Notes under the pieces: model-generated
Told to the model about the DNA's origin: nothing
What the model saw: the letters and a program-made list of their open reading frames with translations, nothing else
Database searches by the model: none
In this document: positions 34,690 through 47,000 of the stretch, piece after piece
Layout: every line of letters begins with the position of its first letter
How positions within the stretch are numbered: the first letter of the stretch is position 1
Position numbers and translations under genes: made by a program
Source of the DNA: Colocasia esculenta
Taxonomy: Eukaryota; Streptophyta; Magnoliopsida; Alismatales; Araceae
Direction of reading: 5' to 3'
NCBI GenBank assembly: GCA_014218235.1
Contig: CM024764.1
Span: 70,221,184-70,285,183, forward strand
DNA length: 64,000 nt

Positions 34690-36152
34690 TTGCTATTAGT
34701 AAATTTTTCTAGTGTGCTTGATAATTTTTCATTTTCTTCTGTTAGTGTTTTAATTTCCTTTTTCAATTCGTCTAAGGTTTCTTGTTTTTCTAATTTTATT
34801 ATTTATTTATTTTTATCTTTCAGATATTCGCATAACAGATCATTTCTTCTTTTAAGTTCAGTGATTTGTTTCTCCATTTGCTCATTTTCTGATTTTAAAT
34901 CTGAATTGGTATTTTCTAGGCAAGCAACATTTTTCTTACTTACTTTTAGTAATTTTGATACTTCTCTATATTTACTATAAAGTTCATTAAAAGCTTATTC
35001 CAAATTATCTAAATCATTACAGGAAGAGAAAGATGAGTCTGATTTTACCTTTTCTTCAATGTTGGCCATGAGTGCCAAGTTGGCTTCTTCTTCTTCACTG
35101 CTTGATCTTGACTCACTGTCTGAGTCACTACTGTTGTCCCAAGCCGCTGCCATAGCTTTCTTCTTGAATCTTCTTAGTTTTCTTGAACTTTCCTTCTTTC
35201 TGAATTCACTTTTCTTCATCTTTGGACATTCTGCTCTCATATGTCCGGACTTCTTACACTCATAGCATGTAGGCTTAGCTTTCTTTTGATCCTTTCCTTC
35301 TGTCTTCTTAAAGTCTTTATTTTTCTTAAAATATCTTTTACTGGACTAATACTTTTTCTTCTTTACCAGTATTCTTTGTAGCCTTCTTGATAACATCGCT
35401 TCTTCATCTTCATCGTCTTCATTGCTTTCATTATTGTCTGAAAATTCTTCTGATAAGTCTTCTTCAGCTTTGAGTGCATTGGAGTGCTTCTTTCTACTAG
35501 AAGATTCTCCTAACCTTTCCATGTTAATCTCATGGGCCATAAGGGATCCAATGAGTTTCTCTAAAGACATTCTTTTCAAATCATTTTCTTCCTCTATTGT
35601 TGTCACCTTGGGAGTCCAAGAGGATGGTAGGGATCTAAGGATTTTCCTTACCATATCTCCCATCTCATAGCTTTTTCCTAATCCAGCTAACCCGTTGGTG
35701 ATGTCTGTAAATCTGTTGAACATCTGTGTAATAGTTTCACTTGACTGCATCTAAAACCTCTCGTACTGTGTCACCAGAATGTCAATTCTAGTTTCTTTTA
35801 CTTTTTCAGTACCTTCGTATGTGATTCTTAGCTTCTCCCACATCTCCATCGTTGATTTGCAGGCTGAAACTCTATTAAATTCTTTCTTGCTAAGTGCACA
35901 ACATAATATGCTCTTAGCTTTGCAGTTGAGAGATATCTTCTTTCTATCATCTTCTGTCCAGTTGTCTCTGTTGTTTAGAACAACTTGATCGCCTTCTTCT
36001 ACTATGGACCATATTTGAAAATCGAATCCTTGTAGGAAGTATTCCATTCTTGTTTTCCAGTAGGTGTAATCTTCTCCGTCGAACAGCGGTGGCCTGTTCA
36101 CTGACTGACCTTCGGAGTGACCTTGAGCTGCCATTTGATCTTTTCTCTTCAA
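34690..36152 (-). pseudogene. gag of element C
   Basis: It starts MKRKDQMAAQGHSEG at 36152. It contains the Copia gag motifs FDGEDYTYWKTRMEYFLQ (about 36080-36030), KEFNRVSACKSTMEMWEKL, ILRSLPSSWTPKVTTIEE and LIGSLMAHEINM. A Lys-rich segment and the knuckle CYECKKSGHMRAEC (about 35270-35230) follow, then a Ser/Asp/Glu-rich stretch and a coiled-coil-like tail. Stops occur near 35751, 35346, 34995 and 34800. It assembles the particle in intact elements. Confidence 0.92.
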
Positions 36153-36179
36153 TCGTTAGATCTTCTTCTTTATCGAAGA

Positions 36180-36196
36180 GACTAGTTCTGATACCA
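36180..36196 (-). promoter_or_regulatory. Primer-binding site of element C (initiator tRNA-Met type)
   Basis: On the minus strand it reads TGGTATCAGAACTAGTC, two bases after the LTR end. Confidence 0.92.
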
Positions 36197-36198
36197 CT

Positions 36199-38126
36199 TG
36201 TTGCCCAGCTAGCAAACCCAGAGGGGGGGGGTGAATGGGATTCTTAAAATTAATTACCTTAAACATGTTCACAAAATAGTCACACAGAACACACTTCGAT
36301 GGGTGTTAAAGTTAGTAAAGAAAGATAGTAAACGCAAAGCAAGCACACAGACTACACATGGAATTATCCTGGTTCGGACCTCCTCTCCACAGGAGTCCTA
36401 CGTCCACTCCCTGAGCAACAACTCAGGCTTTCACTACCTAAGGGTACAGTCCCCCTTATGGACCTTTACACACCCAGTCATAGCTGGGCTTCTCTTCAGA
36501 ACCCGAAGAGGACATACACCACCCTGGATACCACCAGATCTGCCTTCTACTCGAAGGAAACACACACCCTGGTAACCCCAGGTATTTCTTCAACACGAAG
36601 GGAACAAACACAAGAAAAGTGTTAATGAAAACAAGCCCCTAGATCAAGCTTAAACAATGCTGGATCTGAAGCTAAAATTGAGAGGAAAAGATCTACAGTG
36701 AGGGACACTCTCAGTTTTCAGAAGCTCTCAAGACTAACACAATGAACGCAGAGAGCTAAGAGCTAGACAATCAAAGGAGTGAGGCTTTTTGCTCTATTAG
36801 ATGCTCACATAAAAGCTTGTTAAAGATTGTTGTAAGAGTTGTGTAGTTTCTGGAGCTTCAGTCTTCTTTATATATCTTCTATTTGAAATTCGAACGTTGA
36901 AATGTCCATTGTCTCTAGGCTTTCGTTTACGTTAGACTGCATGGTTCTGTAGAGCTTCTTGTTCAGCAGTCCTTAGCTTTCCATGCACGCAACAAGAGAG
37001 AGGGCCTTCGATGATGTCCGCTATCTACCGTACTATCCAACGTTGTATTGAGGTGCGCTGTCAGAGACCTGCACGTATTAAATGCTAAACAATAGACAGC
37101 TAAGCTGTCTCTTGTTGTCAATCAATGTTAGATTGATTTTATACAGAAGTAGAAGTTTCATTCTGTTCTTCTAAAAAGATGTTTACAGAATAAGCATGAG
37201 AATAGAAGATATTGATTGCATGCACTGCAGTGATACATTCAGTCATAATAAATGCATGGTTGTCAAAAAGATATACGTGAAGACTTTGACTTTTCAACGT
37301 ACTCAGAGTCGAGTTCAAATATCAAGTCATTATATTCCATGAAATCGTTACATGTATGACTTATGAAATCGTTATGCAAATGAGTTGATGTTCATGTAAA
37401 CCGTTGTGCTCTCATAAGTAAATCGATGCATACATAAATCGTTATGCATTAATAACCAAATCGTTGTAGAGACAAATCATTGTGACTCCATAAGCAAATC
37501 GATGCTTATATAAATCGTTATGCATTAATAACCAAATCGTTGAAGATAATGTGAATGAATCGTTGTTTGCTGTATCGAATCGTTACAGCGACCAAGTCGT
37601 TATGTAACTTAATGAATCGTTATAGTAACAGAGTCGTTATGTAACTTATTGAATCGTTACAGGAATCAAATCATTTTGAAACTTGATGAATCGTTGTGAC
37701 ACTGAAATCATTGTTCACACTTATCAAATCGATGTGAGAGCAAATCGTTGTGATCACTTAACGAATCGTTGTGAGGGCAAATCGTTGCGATCACTTAACG
37801 AATCATTGTGAAGATGGACTGCAATAGAATAGCAATGACTTATGAAATCGTTATAGAATCAAAATCGATGTGATTGAGGAAATCCTTATGATTCAAAGGA
37901 AATTGTTATACCAACTAACGAGTCGATGTGAACTTAGAAAATTCATGCTTTGAACTTACATTGCTATAGAATAAATACTACTTACCCATTTAGCTTGATA
38001 TTCCTTGTTTCATTTCCTGTACTCAAATCTCATAGAAATATGTTAGATTAAACTTTATATAGTTTTGTTAATCACCAAAATAGATATGTAATTAATTTAA
38101 ATTACATAGGGATAAACTGATCATCA
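36199..38126 (-). repeat. 5' LTR of element C
   Basis: It is 1928 bp, from tgttgcccagc to gatcatca in plus reading. It holds a TATA-like box at 36866-36875 and an aatcgtt-rich repeat block at 37320-37930 in the U3 side. It has one more 38-bp repeat unit near 37742-37807 than the 3' LTR. Confidence 0.94.
36866..36875 (-). promoter_or_regulatory. Probable TATA box of element C
   Basis: It reads ATATATAAAG on the minus strand, conserved in the other LTR near 22530, and lies upstream of the R/U5 side. Confidence 0.6.
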
Positions 38127-40901
38127 ATTTTGATCAGAATGTTAAAAGCTTCGTTTTGGCCAGACAGAGCAGAGGATGCTCTGTCCGGCGCAGGGGAGGA
38201 TGTTGTGGCGTCCATGATGATGGTTTTTCCAATGATCTCGACTTCCGGCGGTCCGTGCGGCACGGGAACCACGCGAGGACGACGCTCAGAGCATGGGTGT
38301 GCCATCGGCAAGGAGGTTTTGGCGTCTTCCAGCAGGTAGGGAGACTTCCTACCTTGTGTTACCATTTTAAAGCATGTTTAGATTTGGGATTAAGGGTTGG
38401 AGCATGTGTGGGTGGTGTGCTATGGTTTGGAATTATGTTTACTGCTTTGATTTGAAGTTTGGTCAGACTATGTGTGGTTTCTCCCGTGTGAGAGTGTGGG
38501 GTTCGGTCTGTGAATTAATGTCACAGATGAACTGGAGTCGCGTCGGGTGTCCCCACCGCGATTCATTGAACGCGTCACATCACGACGACGCGTTCTGCTT
38601 TCCGAAGTGTTTGTTAAGTCGGTTGTGAGGTCGCGACCTTGTGGTTTGTCGCGTTAGTGTTAAACGCGGCGACAAGGTCGAACGTGACTATGGGTTGACC
38701 AAAGGTTTGAGCGGTTTTGGTCTAGGGGCGTCGTGTCGGGACGACGTGACTTGGTCGCGTCACTAAGGCCCATCGTGATAGTATTTTTAATAGCATCTGG
38801 AAGGGCTGACACGACATTATCGTGGCGGTTGGCCCTATCGCGACAAGGTTTGGAATGGCATCCAAACTGGTCAACGGGATTTGTAAGGCGTCGACTGTCT
38901 CCGACGCATTTTGACTTCTGTGGTCGTTCTGCTTGGGTGTTGGGCAGTGAAGGTCCTATGTAGACCTAGCTCGGGTTTGTTAATGTTCTTTAAAGGTTGT
39001 GGTAATGTTTAATGTGTTATGTAGTATGAGTTGCCAAGGAGGTCACGGGGTGACCAATGACAGGCAAGGTTATATTCCGATATTGTTATGGTATGTTTAT
39101 GTTTTGTGTTAGCATGTTAAGGTATTAAGATAGGTGTTTAATGTGTGGTCTTGGCGGTCATGTGATGACTCCGTTAATGAACGGTTGTGTGTAGGGTGGC
39201 TTGAGGGTCACAAGGTGATCGATGATAAGCCATTCCTTACACTCGTGTATCATGGGTGATACGTAAGGTCATACAAGTATGTGTCGGTGTTGGTTGGCTT
39301 GGAGGTCACATGGTGACTGTTGACAAGCTAAGCTTGACACTTGTATACCGTGGTTTATAATAAAGGATCGTATATCATGGTTTGAGTGTTTGCCGAGTCT
39401 GGTGGTCCGGCGCCTATTTCGGAATACCTCTCTAGTCGGTTACCCTAGCACCGGGTGCTTAGGGCTTGTCCCAGTACGGGAGTACCGTCAAGGTCTATGT
39501 CGTCTTCCTGGACACCCTCCTCTTGTATTTGAGTAGTACGTTCAGCTGAGAGGAAAGACGACAGGGGACAACGGCTCGTGTTTGTGGGTGTGCGGCTGTT
39601 TGTAGCACGCTCTTGGTTGAGGGACGGACACCAGTGGACGTACTGGTCCTCAGCTAGTCCTGTTCCAGTGCCTCACTTTAGAGTTCTCGGCAGGAGTCCC
39701 TAAAGGTGTTAGGCTTGGGCCTGCGGGGTGTGTGACCTGCAGGTTGTGGTGGTTAGTTAGTCTCCACTCTTCTTGGTTTGTTGTTGTGGAGCAGCAGTTG
39801 GACCTTCTGTCCGTGACTGCGAGACTAAGAGGTAGTTCTTGTGCTTTATTGTCCGGGTTGGATACTGGCATCGTGAACCAGTACTCCATTCCCGTGTGGT
39901 GGCGTCGTCTCCATACCGACTCATGTTTGACCACTGGTTTGTGTGTGAACCACTGGTTAAGGTTATATTCGTGAAACCATTAACCGTTGTGGTGTGCCCT
40001 GGAGGTGGCACGGTTCTGTAGTTCAGTGTTGTACCTCGTGGTAGCAGGTACATGTACCCCTCGTGGGTAGAGTTGTGTTTTGGTACGTGTGTTCCGACCT
40101 CAGTTGGTGTTGAGGTAAGACCGTGCATACTGTGGAAGTCTTGTGGTGTGACTCTCCACGTGTTAAATAGATTGGTTTCCGATGATGATTTAGTTTACGG
40201 GTGTTGGCTAGTTGTCATCAATCCCGATACTCCATGTGTATGGTTAACCTGTGAGACTGTAGCCTAGGTAGTGGTTTGCCAGTGAGGCTTATGGTCGACG
40301 TGGTTTGGTAGTAGGGCGGACTAGCGATGCTAAGCTAGTCTTGTGTTTCCCTTTACTTTCTGAGGAATGGGTTTAGCCGGTGTGTTTATGATTAGTAGTT
40401 GTTTAACATGCTTGTGTGTGCATGTTATATTTCAGTTGCCGGTGTTGCCAGTGAGACCCTTTAGGGTTGAGGTCTCTTCGTGTGGTTGTTGTTTCTTTGT
40501 GGGAGGTCCCTACTGAGCCAGTGACATGTTGAGGCTCACTCCCTTACAGTTTGTTTCAGGTGTTGGCCAACTTAGGCGTGGTTTACACAGGAGTAGTGCA
40601 GACTTGTACCACCAGCAGTAGAGTAGTTGAGTCGTTTGAGCTTGTGCTCCCTCGGAGTATGCCCCAAATAGTTGTACTCTTTAATTGGACATGTAATTTT
40701 GTAATTGTGGACTATTGTACATTGTGTTATACAACTATATACACTTGTACTTTCCTGTGTTATATAATGTACTTATGGTCTTTTATATTCTTACTAAACA
40801 TGTGTTAGTGATATCCCTTGCGAGACTCCAGTCCGATCGCGGGAGGCGGATCTAGATATGGACCCTTATTGGGTAAAAATATATAGGGCCGTTACACTGT
40901 G

Positions 40902-42381
40902 AATCTCATGTGATGATGGTAGAAGGTGTTATTTGTGTTAAGAACAATAGATATCATGATAGGGCACACATTAAAGCATGAAAAATGAGAATTAAATGTG
41001 GTTTGTGTGGTATGGGGTGGTGATCCGGAGTGGACAACCCAGATTAGGGTTCCTGCCTGTGAAGGTGACGGAGCCCCTGTCGCGTTCTGAATGCGACAGG
41101 CCGACCCGTCGTGTCCATGTGATGAATGCGACATATCGGGGTGTCGCGTTCTGAAGGCGACACTACCCTACGTCGCGACCTCAGCCGAGAGGTCATGTTG
41201 CGCATGGTTTAAATGGCAAAATTATCTGATTATTGATATTTTATGTGTATGGCAAGTATAAGCGGTGCATTGGCACCTGTAACGCTCTGTGAGCATGTTG
41301 TTTACAAGGCTAGCATGCTGTTTACGAGGCTAGCAAGTGGTTTACGTGATTGTCGTGTTGTTCACGTGGATAGTGTGCTATGTTCACGTGGTTGACATGA
41401 GGTTTCATGTGGTTTGCGCGGTGTATACATGGTTTGTGTGTGCGTGGCGAGTAGCACGACGCCTACCTTGGTTACCTCTTTAGTTGGGTGCACCAGGTTC
41501 TGTGTGAGCCAGGCACGTGTTTTTGTGCTCAGGGCTTGTCCCGGTACTTGTGTTGTACCGTCGAGGTCTGTGTCATCTGTCCTGGACACTCTCACTCCTG
41601 TGTTTGAGTTGTACGTCCGGCTGAGGGAAAGACGACAGTGGGACAGCGACTTGTGAGAGTTTGTTGTTTGTCGCTTGTAGCGCGCTCGTAGTTGGGGGTA
41701 CGGACACCAGTAGACGTCACTGATCCCCAGCTAATCTTGTTTCCAGTGCCACACTTTAGGGAGCTCAAACTAGGGTCTCTAGAGGTGCCATGCATGGGCC
41801 TGCGACTATGTGGTCCGCAGGTGTGGTGTGGGTTGGTCTCCACAGTTGTTTGGCTTATTCTAGTGGAGTGGCAGCTAGACCTTTCGTCCGTAGCTGCGAG
41901 AATGAGAGGTTGACCTATGTGGTTTATCTGAGTCGATTGCTAGTGTTGCGAACCAGTCTACGTGGCTCGAGTGTGGCGGTCTCTGCTTTAGCATGTACAT
42001 CGGGTTGTGGTTTTGTTGTTTATTTATTAAAGTGGATTTACGTTGACGGTAAGTGGTAAGTGTTATTTACAGCTTTAAAATCTTGCTTAGTTGAGCTATA
42101 AATTGCTAGCATAGCTTCCTGCTTTCATACTTGAGTTTGGTTTGCTCAGTTTTTTGGAGAGTTTCCCTACTGAGCCAGTGACTTGCTAGGCTCACCCCTC
42201 CTCCTTACAGGTGAAGGAAAGTAAGATGTTTCTCTACCATCATCCAGTTCAGAGCCACATCGCAGCAGAGTTGGGCTGATGCCTCTAGCAGTGTAGTTTC
42301 TTTTCTTGTTGTACCTCGGGGTATGCCCCAGGCTCTTGTACCTTACTTGACTTTTGTTGAAATTTGGCTATGTAATTGTGA

Positions 42382-42445
<64 letters not shown>

Positions 42446-42573
42446 TGTGTTCCTTTGTGTTTTTACGGACATGTGAGTGATATTCCTTGCGAGGATACGG
42501 CTCGTTCGCGGGAGACGGAGTTAGGTCAAGCTCATTACTGGGTTAACGAGTTTGAACAACGTGGTCCGTCACA
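40902..42573 (+). repeat. 3' LTR of element A, third piece
   Basis: It matches 12120-13735 of the 5' LTR from 'catgtgatgatggtagaagg' to the terminal 'ccgtcaca'. It includes a TA microsatellite at 42386-42441. It is followed by the CACTG duplication at 42574-42578. Confidence 0.94.
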
Positions 42574-42578
42574 CACTG

Positions 42579-43364
42579 GCAGTGCCTTGAACCACTGGAG
42601 CGTCGCGTCATCTAGAGTGGACATGAACGCTCGACATTTGAGCGCATCTGAGAAATTCACCAACTCGACTTGCCCCTAGAAGTTGTCAAGGTGGTGAATG
42701 GGATTTGTCATCTTGCTGTATTTTCGAAACTTGGGGAGTTGAAACTTCGGGGGGCCGAGGTGATCTCCTCGACGAAAGGTGAGGTGGACAGCAATGTTGC
42801 TACCGAGGGGATGCGGGAACCGCGCTGTAGAGCTTCGATCTTTCTGTTCATCTCTACGAGGTCATTCCTCCATCGAGGCTCGATAGCGAGCACCCCAGCT
42901 AGGGCAGGTGTTGATTCAGCCGAGAAATGATCGGCCTCGGTCATTCTAAGCAGGCCATGCTCCGTGATTGTGGCGGGAGCAATGAAGGGTGGTGCAGGAA
43001 CCCCTTGGGGTGGAATAGGTGCCGAGAACACGTGCGCCGCAGTTGGGACGTCATCGTGGCTAGCCGATAACGTCGGGTGGTGAATGCGTACCTCTGGAGG
43101 CGTGGCAACGCTAGGGTCAACCGTGGGCACGGTCTGGCGGTTCGCGGCCTCCTCCCATGCCGCAAGGGATTGCTGGTTCTGCTCCATTTAGGTGAGCATC
43201 TCGTGCAAGCTTGTGACCATCTGTTCGACCCGATCAAGGTGGGAGGTGGTCGATGAATCCTGCTCACCGAAGCCAGAACCACCTCTGACGACCTCTTCCA
43301 AAGCGTTGGTGGGGACTATTTCCTCACTGAACGAATGAGAAATCATCCTTCCCCTAGGAGCCAT
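42579..43364 (-). pseudogene. N-terminal gag of element E
   Basis: It starts MAPRGRMISHSFSEE with ATG at 43362-43364. A TAA near 43187 interrupts it before MEQNQQSLAAWEEAA. A Pro/Ala-rich region and RWRNDLVEMNRKIEAL follow. The conserved gag core FSDALKCRAFMSTLDDATL then QWFKALPV (about 42660-42580) ends at element A. The frame is damaged near 42710-42660, just before the core. The gene continues at 11536 downward. Confidence 0.88.
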
Positions 43365-43380
43365 AGAAGCTTAAGTCGCT

Positions 43381-43398
43381 TCCAACAGACGGCACCAA
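43381..43398 (-). promoter_or_regulatory. Probable primer-binding site of element E
   Basis: On the minus strand it reads TTGGTGCCGTCTGTTGGA, next to the LTR end. It resembles the TGGCGCCGT-type sites of Tat elements. Confidence 0.7.
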
Positions 43399-43400
43399 AA

Positions 43401-44069
43401 TGTTACTGCTTAGGTAACACGGTCGGCTTAGACCAAGAGGATCAAGGGAGAAGCCGATGTGTTGAGGCTGTCGAAGTTACCAATCGCCTGACCAATCTCA
43501 TGACCTGCAAGACCACTAAGGGAGCTCGGTGGACAGACACTCCGACGATCAAGTCAGCTCGGGAGTAAAATGATTCGAGAGTTTTCATACCTTAGCCTAT
43601 GGAGTGTCTACCTCTTTTATAGGGCTAGGATACCCATGCAACAGTTGGGTGATCTCCCAAATCTTGTAGGGGATCATTGTGATTCTTGCTGGATCGTAGT
43701 CGTAACCAGCATGTCAGATCATCCAAATCACAGTCTTAATGGTTGTAATCACTGAGCGCATGATCCTCGGACGTTGCCTTAACAGCTACCGCATCGGCAA
43801 TCATGCGAGCTGTGCTCCGGGAATCCCATAGACACGTTGGACGTCGAGTAGGTTTCAGCTGAGCAGGCTAATCCTCTCCTTGGACCGGGCTGAGGAGGTC
43901 AGCCCCAAGGAGGTGTAAACTGGTTAGTCTAGCCGACGCGAGTTATCGACGTAGACGAAGCCTTTGCCTCACCCAAGCCACGTATGGATGTTGGCTTAAG
44001 CACTCTGAGGTCGGCCGAGCCGAAGGTTCAGCATATTTGATAGGAACTCCCCGCATCAATTTGGTATCA
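43401..44069 (-). repeat. 5' LTR of element E
   Basis: It is bounded by tgttac at 43401 and gtatca at 44069 (short inverted ends, 5 of 6 bases), adjacent to the PBS and gag start. A TATA-like CTATAAAAG lies on the minus strand at 43614-43622. The outer (44069) boundary is inferred, because the partner LTR is not in the window. Confidence 0.7.
43614..43622 (-). promoter_or_regulatory. TATA box of element E
   Basis: It reads CTATAAAAG on the minus strand, about 215 bp before the LTR's inner end. Confidence 0.6.
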
Positions 44070-47000
44070 TAATAAATACTTTTCCTAAAAAGGTTTTTTG
44101 GATATTTATTTTTCAATAAAAAATTTTCAAAAATAATTTTGACTTTGGTTGTCATTCTTGCTCTTAGGACTTGATTGAACGAGCTCATCTCAAATTCTAG
44201 CTCCGACCCAGATTCGTTAGCGTCGACCAACGATGCCACCGGAGCCTTGTGGATAACTCCCTTGCAGTCTTAGCGGGGATTCTCCTCCCATAGTCTATGA
44301 TCTTCATCACCGTCGGAGTGTCCTACACAATATGGTCACCTTGAATCGCGTCGCAAAAAAACATCTCCATCTCCTCCCTTGATTCAATGCTAGAGCAGCC
44401 GCCCCCATCTCTGCTCTATGATGTGCTCGTCGAGAAGAAGCTGCCGAGGTGGTCGGGGACAGTGAGCATCCTCTCCGTGAGCTTGAAATTGCCCCTCAAC
44501 AGCATCCTCTCTGCTTCTCGACCGTCGGAGCCCTCATTGTCGGAGAAGAAGTCTACGTGCTCATTGTCGTTGTTGCTGTGGTATCCGATAGGGGGCAGTG
44601 CTCGTCATCTCTGTGGAGACGTGCCATGGTCGACAGGTGGCAACCACCATCGCAGCGTTGCAACTATCGTGGTGTGGGCGACACTATCGCACGGATGGCT
44701 TGCTCTGAGGGCGCCACAACCATACGAGGAAGACGAAATGGAAATTGGGAAAAAGAACGTCCGGGATTTTATCTTGGATGCCAAAATCTAAAATTTTCAA
44801 AAAAAATGATTTCATGGATTAACTTTTCAATACAACCAAATGACTAATTTCATAAAACTTTTCTGAAAAATCTTTTCTCATGCGAATTTTTAAGGGGAAA
44901 CAGACGTCCCCTTACATGTCTCATCTTACGACGCAAACGATTAACTTGTCCAAAAGGAATTTTTTATTCAAGAAGAATTTCCGTCTTGAACATGTTTAAT
45001 AAGAACTTGTACGCTTAATTAAACGGCCTCAAGAAGGTGGGTGTACGCCTTCTCTTTCAGGAGCTAGCATTCACATCGGAGGACTGCAAGTAGAAGCGAA
45101 GTAAATGTACAAGAAGTCAAGTCCCATCAACCACGTAGTGGATTCGTGTGGAATTCCGGAGGGCTTACATGCAAAAGACTTGCGTGGTCAATTCAAATAT
45201 GTCACAATTTTTCTCCAACATATATGATCTCACACATTACACATCAAAATTAATAAGAAGGAAGCAATGGGTCAAAATCCGTCTAATTCTAATTGTTCTT
45301 CTAAGTATATTAAAAAGCATATTATCTCAATTCGCAAACACTTCTTACCACAACGTCGGCATTTTCAACTCTTTTTCTGATATGTTATTTTCCCGTTGTC
45401 TAATTTTAAAATTGAGAAATAATAATTATCTGGCCGCTCCCAAGAGAGAAGAGTGCGGGCCCCACCTAAAGTCTTCTTTCTTATACACAGATGACACGTG
45501 CACACGGGTAGTCATCAGTGCTCTTTAATTTAAAATCAGACGGTAGCAAATTGCCTAATTAAACTTGTTCATGAGGACATCGAGTAATAAATTCGGCACA
45601 AACTCCCTTTTGATTAATCAATCTCAGCAGAAAATAGTCCAGATAAGAATAGAAAATCATATGAAAAAGATTTATATACCAAAACATAGCATTTCTTAGG
45701 TATGTTCGCCCATATCCCATTTTAGGGCGCTGTGGAAGTGTTACCTCACATCAGATCTTAGCAACAATAACTCATATCTCATTTACCAAAAAGATTGTTT
45801 ATCTTTTTTAAAGAAAATAAATAATTATGAAGAAGACACCATTAGGAAAATACTGATAAAGAGCACAGTAAACGTTTCGCCTCCTTCGGGTCGAGGCGAT
45901 CCGTCAAATACGCGTGACCAACCAAACCGGGTCCGACCGCACCGCACCGCACGGGATTGGTGGGACTCCACGCCCTCCTCAATCAGCGCGCCAACGGGAA
46001 ACTGTCCGACGTGGACGTGGACGTGGCCGCCCCTTGCGGATACTCCCGGGTCCCGCCCGACCTGGCCCACCCGAGAAGTGGGGGGCGCAGCCCATGCCCA
46101 TTGGAGCTCTTTATTCTTACTTGCAGCGTCAAATACCAGAACCGCATCCGATCCCGGGTCGGTGGCCCGAACTCGAATACTCCTTTTTCAGTTCTTCTTA
46201 AGTTAACGAAGAAGAGGCGGCCACATGGTTTAGCGACCCCCCCCCCCCCCGCCCCGCGAGCGGAGCCTCTCAAATGGTAGGTGATGCATCAGTCTTGCAG
46301 GTTTCCTATGGCTCGTGTGGGCTCATGGCATCACACCCAAATGAAGGGGGTGGGGTAAACAAGCAAGGACCCTTTAATTCAACCTAATTTGATGGACGCA
46401 GCTGAGCAACAACAACCCAGAAGAATTTAGATTGAAAAACACAGAGTTGTGATAGGAATGCGCAGCAAGATTTAAGAGAGAGAGAGAGAGTGTGTGTGTG
46501 TGTGTGTGTGTCTCACGCACACTTGTGCATGTCTCATGGAAGACCCACTCGATCCCTGGTATGGTAGCATCCAACAGAAGCTCCAAGAATGTGCAAGCTG
46601 GAAGCTTTTCCCACAGTGGCAGGGGGTGCTACCTCAGGAAAGCTCTGCACTTTGCGGTAGCTTTTGCCCGAGTGAACCACTACAACACTTGAATGCCTCC
46701 CTGCCCCTTGTAAAGTTAAGAACGGACTGCATGCCAACCACCAAGCTGGTATGATCAGCAGTGACAAGGTGGAGGAGGTTGCTCCCACACTGGTCCACCG
46801 ATGGCGTCGTCCACCCTGGGGTGGGTGGGCTGTGGACTGCGGGCATTCGCACAGATGAGCGCAATGTGCAAACATGGAGAAAGAGGGGGAAGAGAGCTGG
46901 CACGGTGGCCTCCGGCAGTAAATGCAGGGTGCATACGGACGGCCGCAGAGTAGAGTCACGGGGAATAGGTTTTTGCGAAGCACGAAAAGCGTCCATGGCC

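Larger units (their letters stand above)
21868..38126 (-). mobile_element. Element C: Copia retrotransposon of SIRE/Maximus type with an extra 3' ORF
   Basis: Its LTRs are at 21868-27042 (split by solo LTR D) and 36199-38126, with 5' TG and 3' CA ends. Genes run on the minus strand: gag, PR-INT-RT-RNase H (the Copia order), then a long extra ORF before the 3' LTR. The PBS matches initiator tRNA-Met. The flanking duplications are ATTTC (21863-21867) and ATTTT (38127-38131), a one-base mismatch. Large LTRs plus a third ORF downstream of pol is the SIRE/Maximus layout. Its own length without D is about 13 kb. Confidence 0.92.
21548..40896 (+). mobile_element. Solo LTR B (about 3.1 kb) split by Copia element C
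   Basis: It starts TGTAACGATACGG at 21548 and ends GGGCCGTTACA at 40896, with CTGTG at 21543-21547 and 40897-40901. Its own sequence is 21548-21867 plus 38127-40896. The right half (39430-40896) shares ordered blocks with 1-1740 and with LTR A. There is no internal region of its own, so it is a solo LTR. The small ORFs within (e.g. 39757-40128) are not genes. Confidence 0.88.
11537..42573 (+). mobile_element. Element A: Tekay-lineage Gypsy retrotransposon, interrupted by later insertions
   Basis: It has a 5' LTR at 11537-13735, PBS at 13738, gag-pol at 13851-18487, and a 3' LTR in three pieces (18597-19009, 21388-21547, 40902-42573) with TG...CA ends and CACTG duplications. The domain order PR-RT-RH-INT plus the C-terminal chromodomain-like tail (RKGGEDTWELAEEMAKAYPYLFE) place it with Tekay/Del chromoviruses. 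Its own length without insertions is about 9.3 kb. Confidence 0.92.

Noticed and set aside
44387..44847. Plus-strand ORFs of 134 and 132 codons as a gene
   Set aside because: They are overlapping frames in a GC-richer patch with no recognisable domain. Possibly a gene fragment, but I cannot support it.
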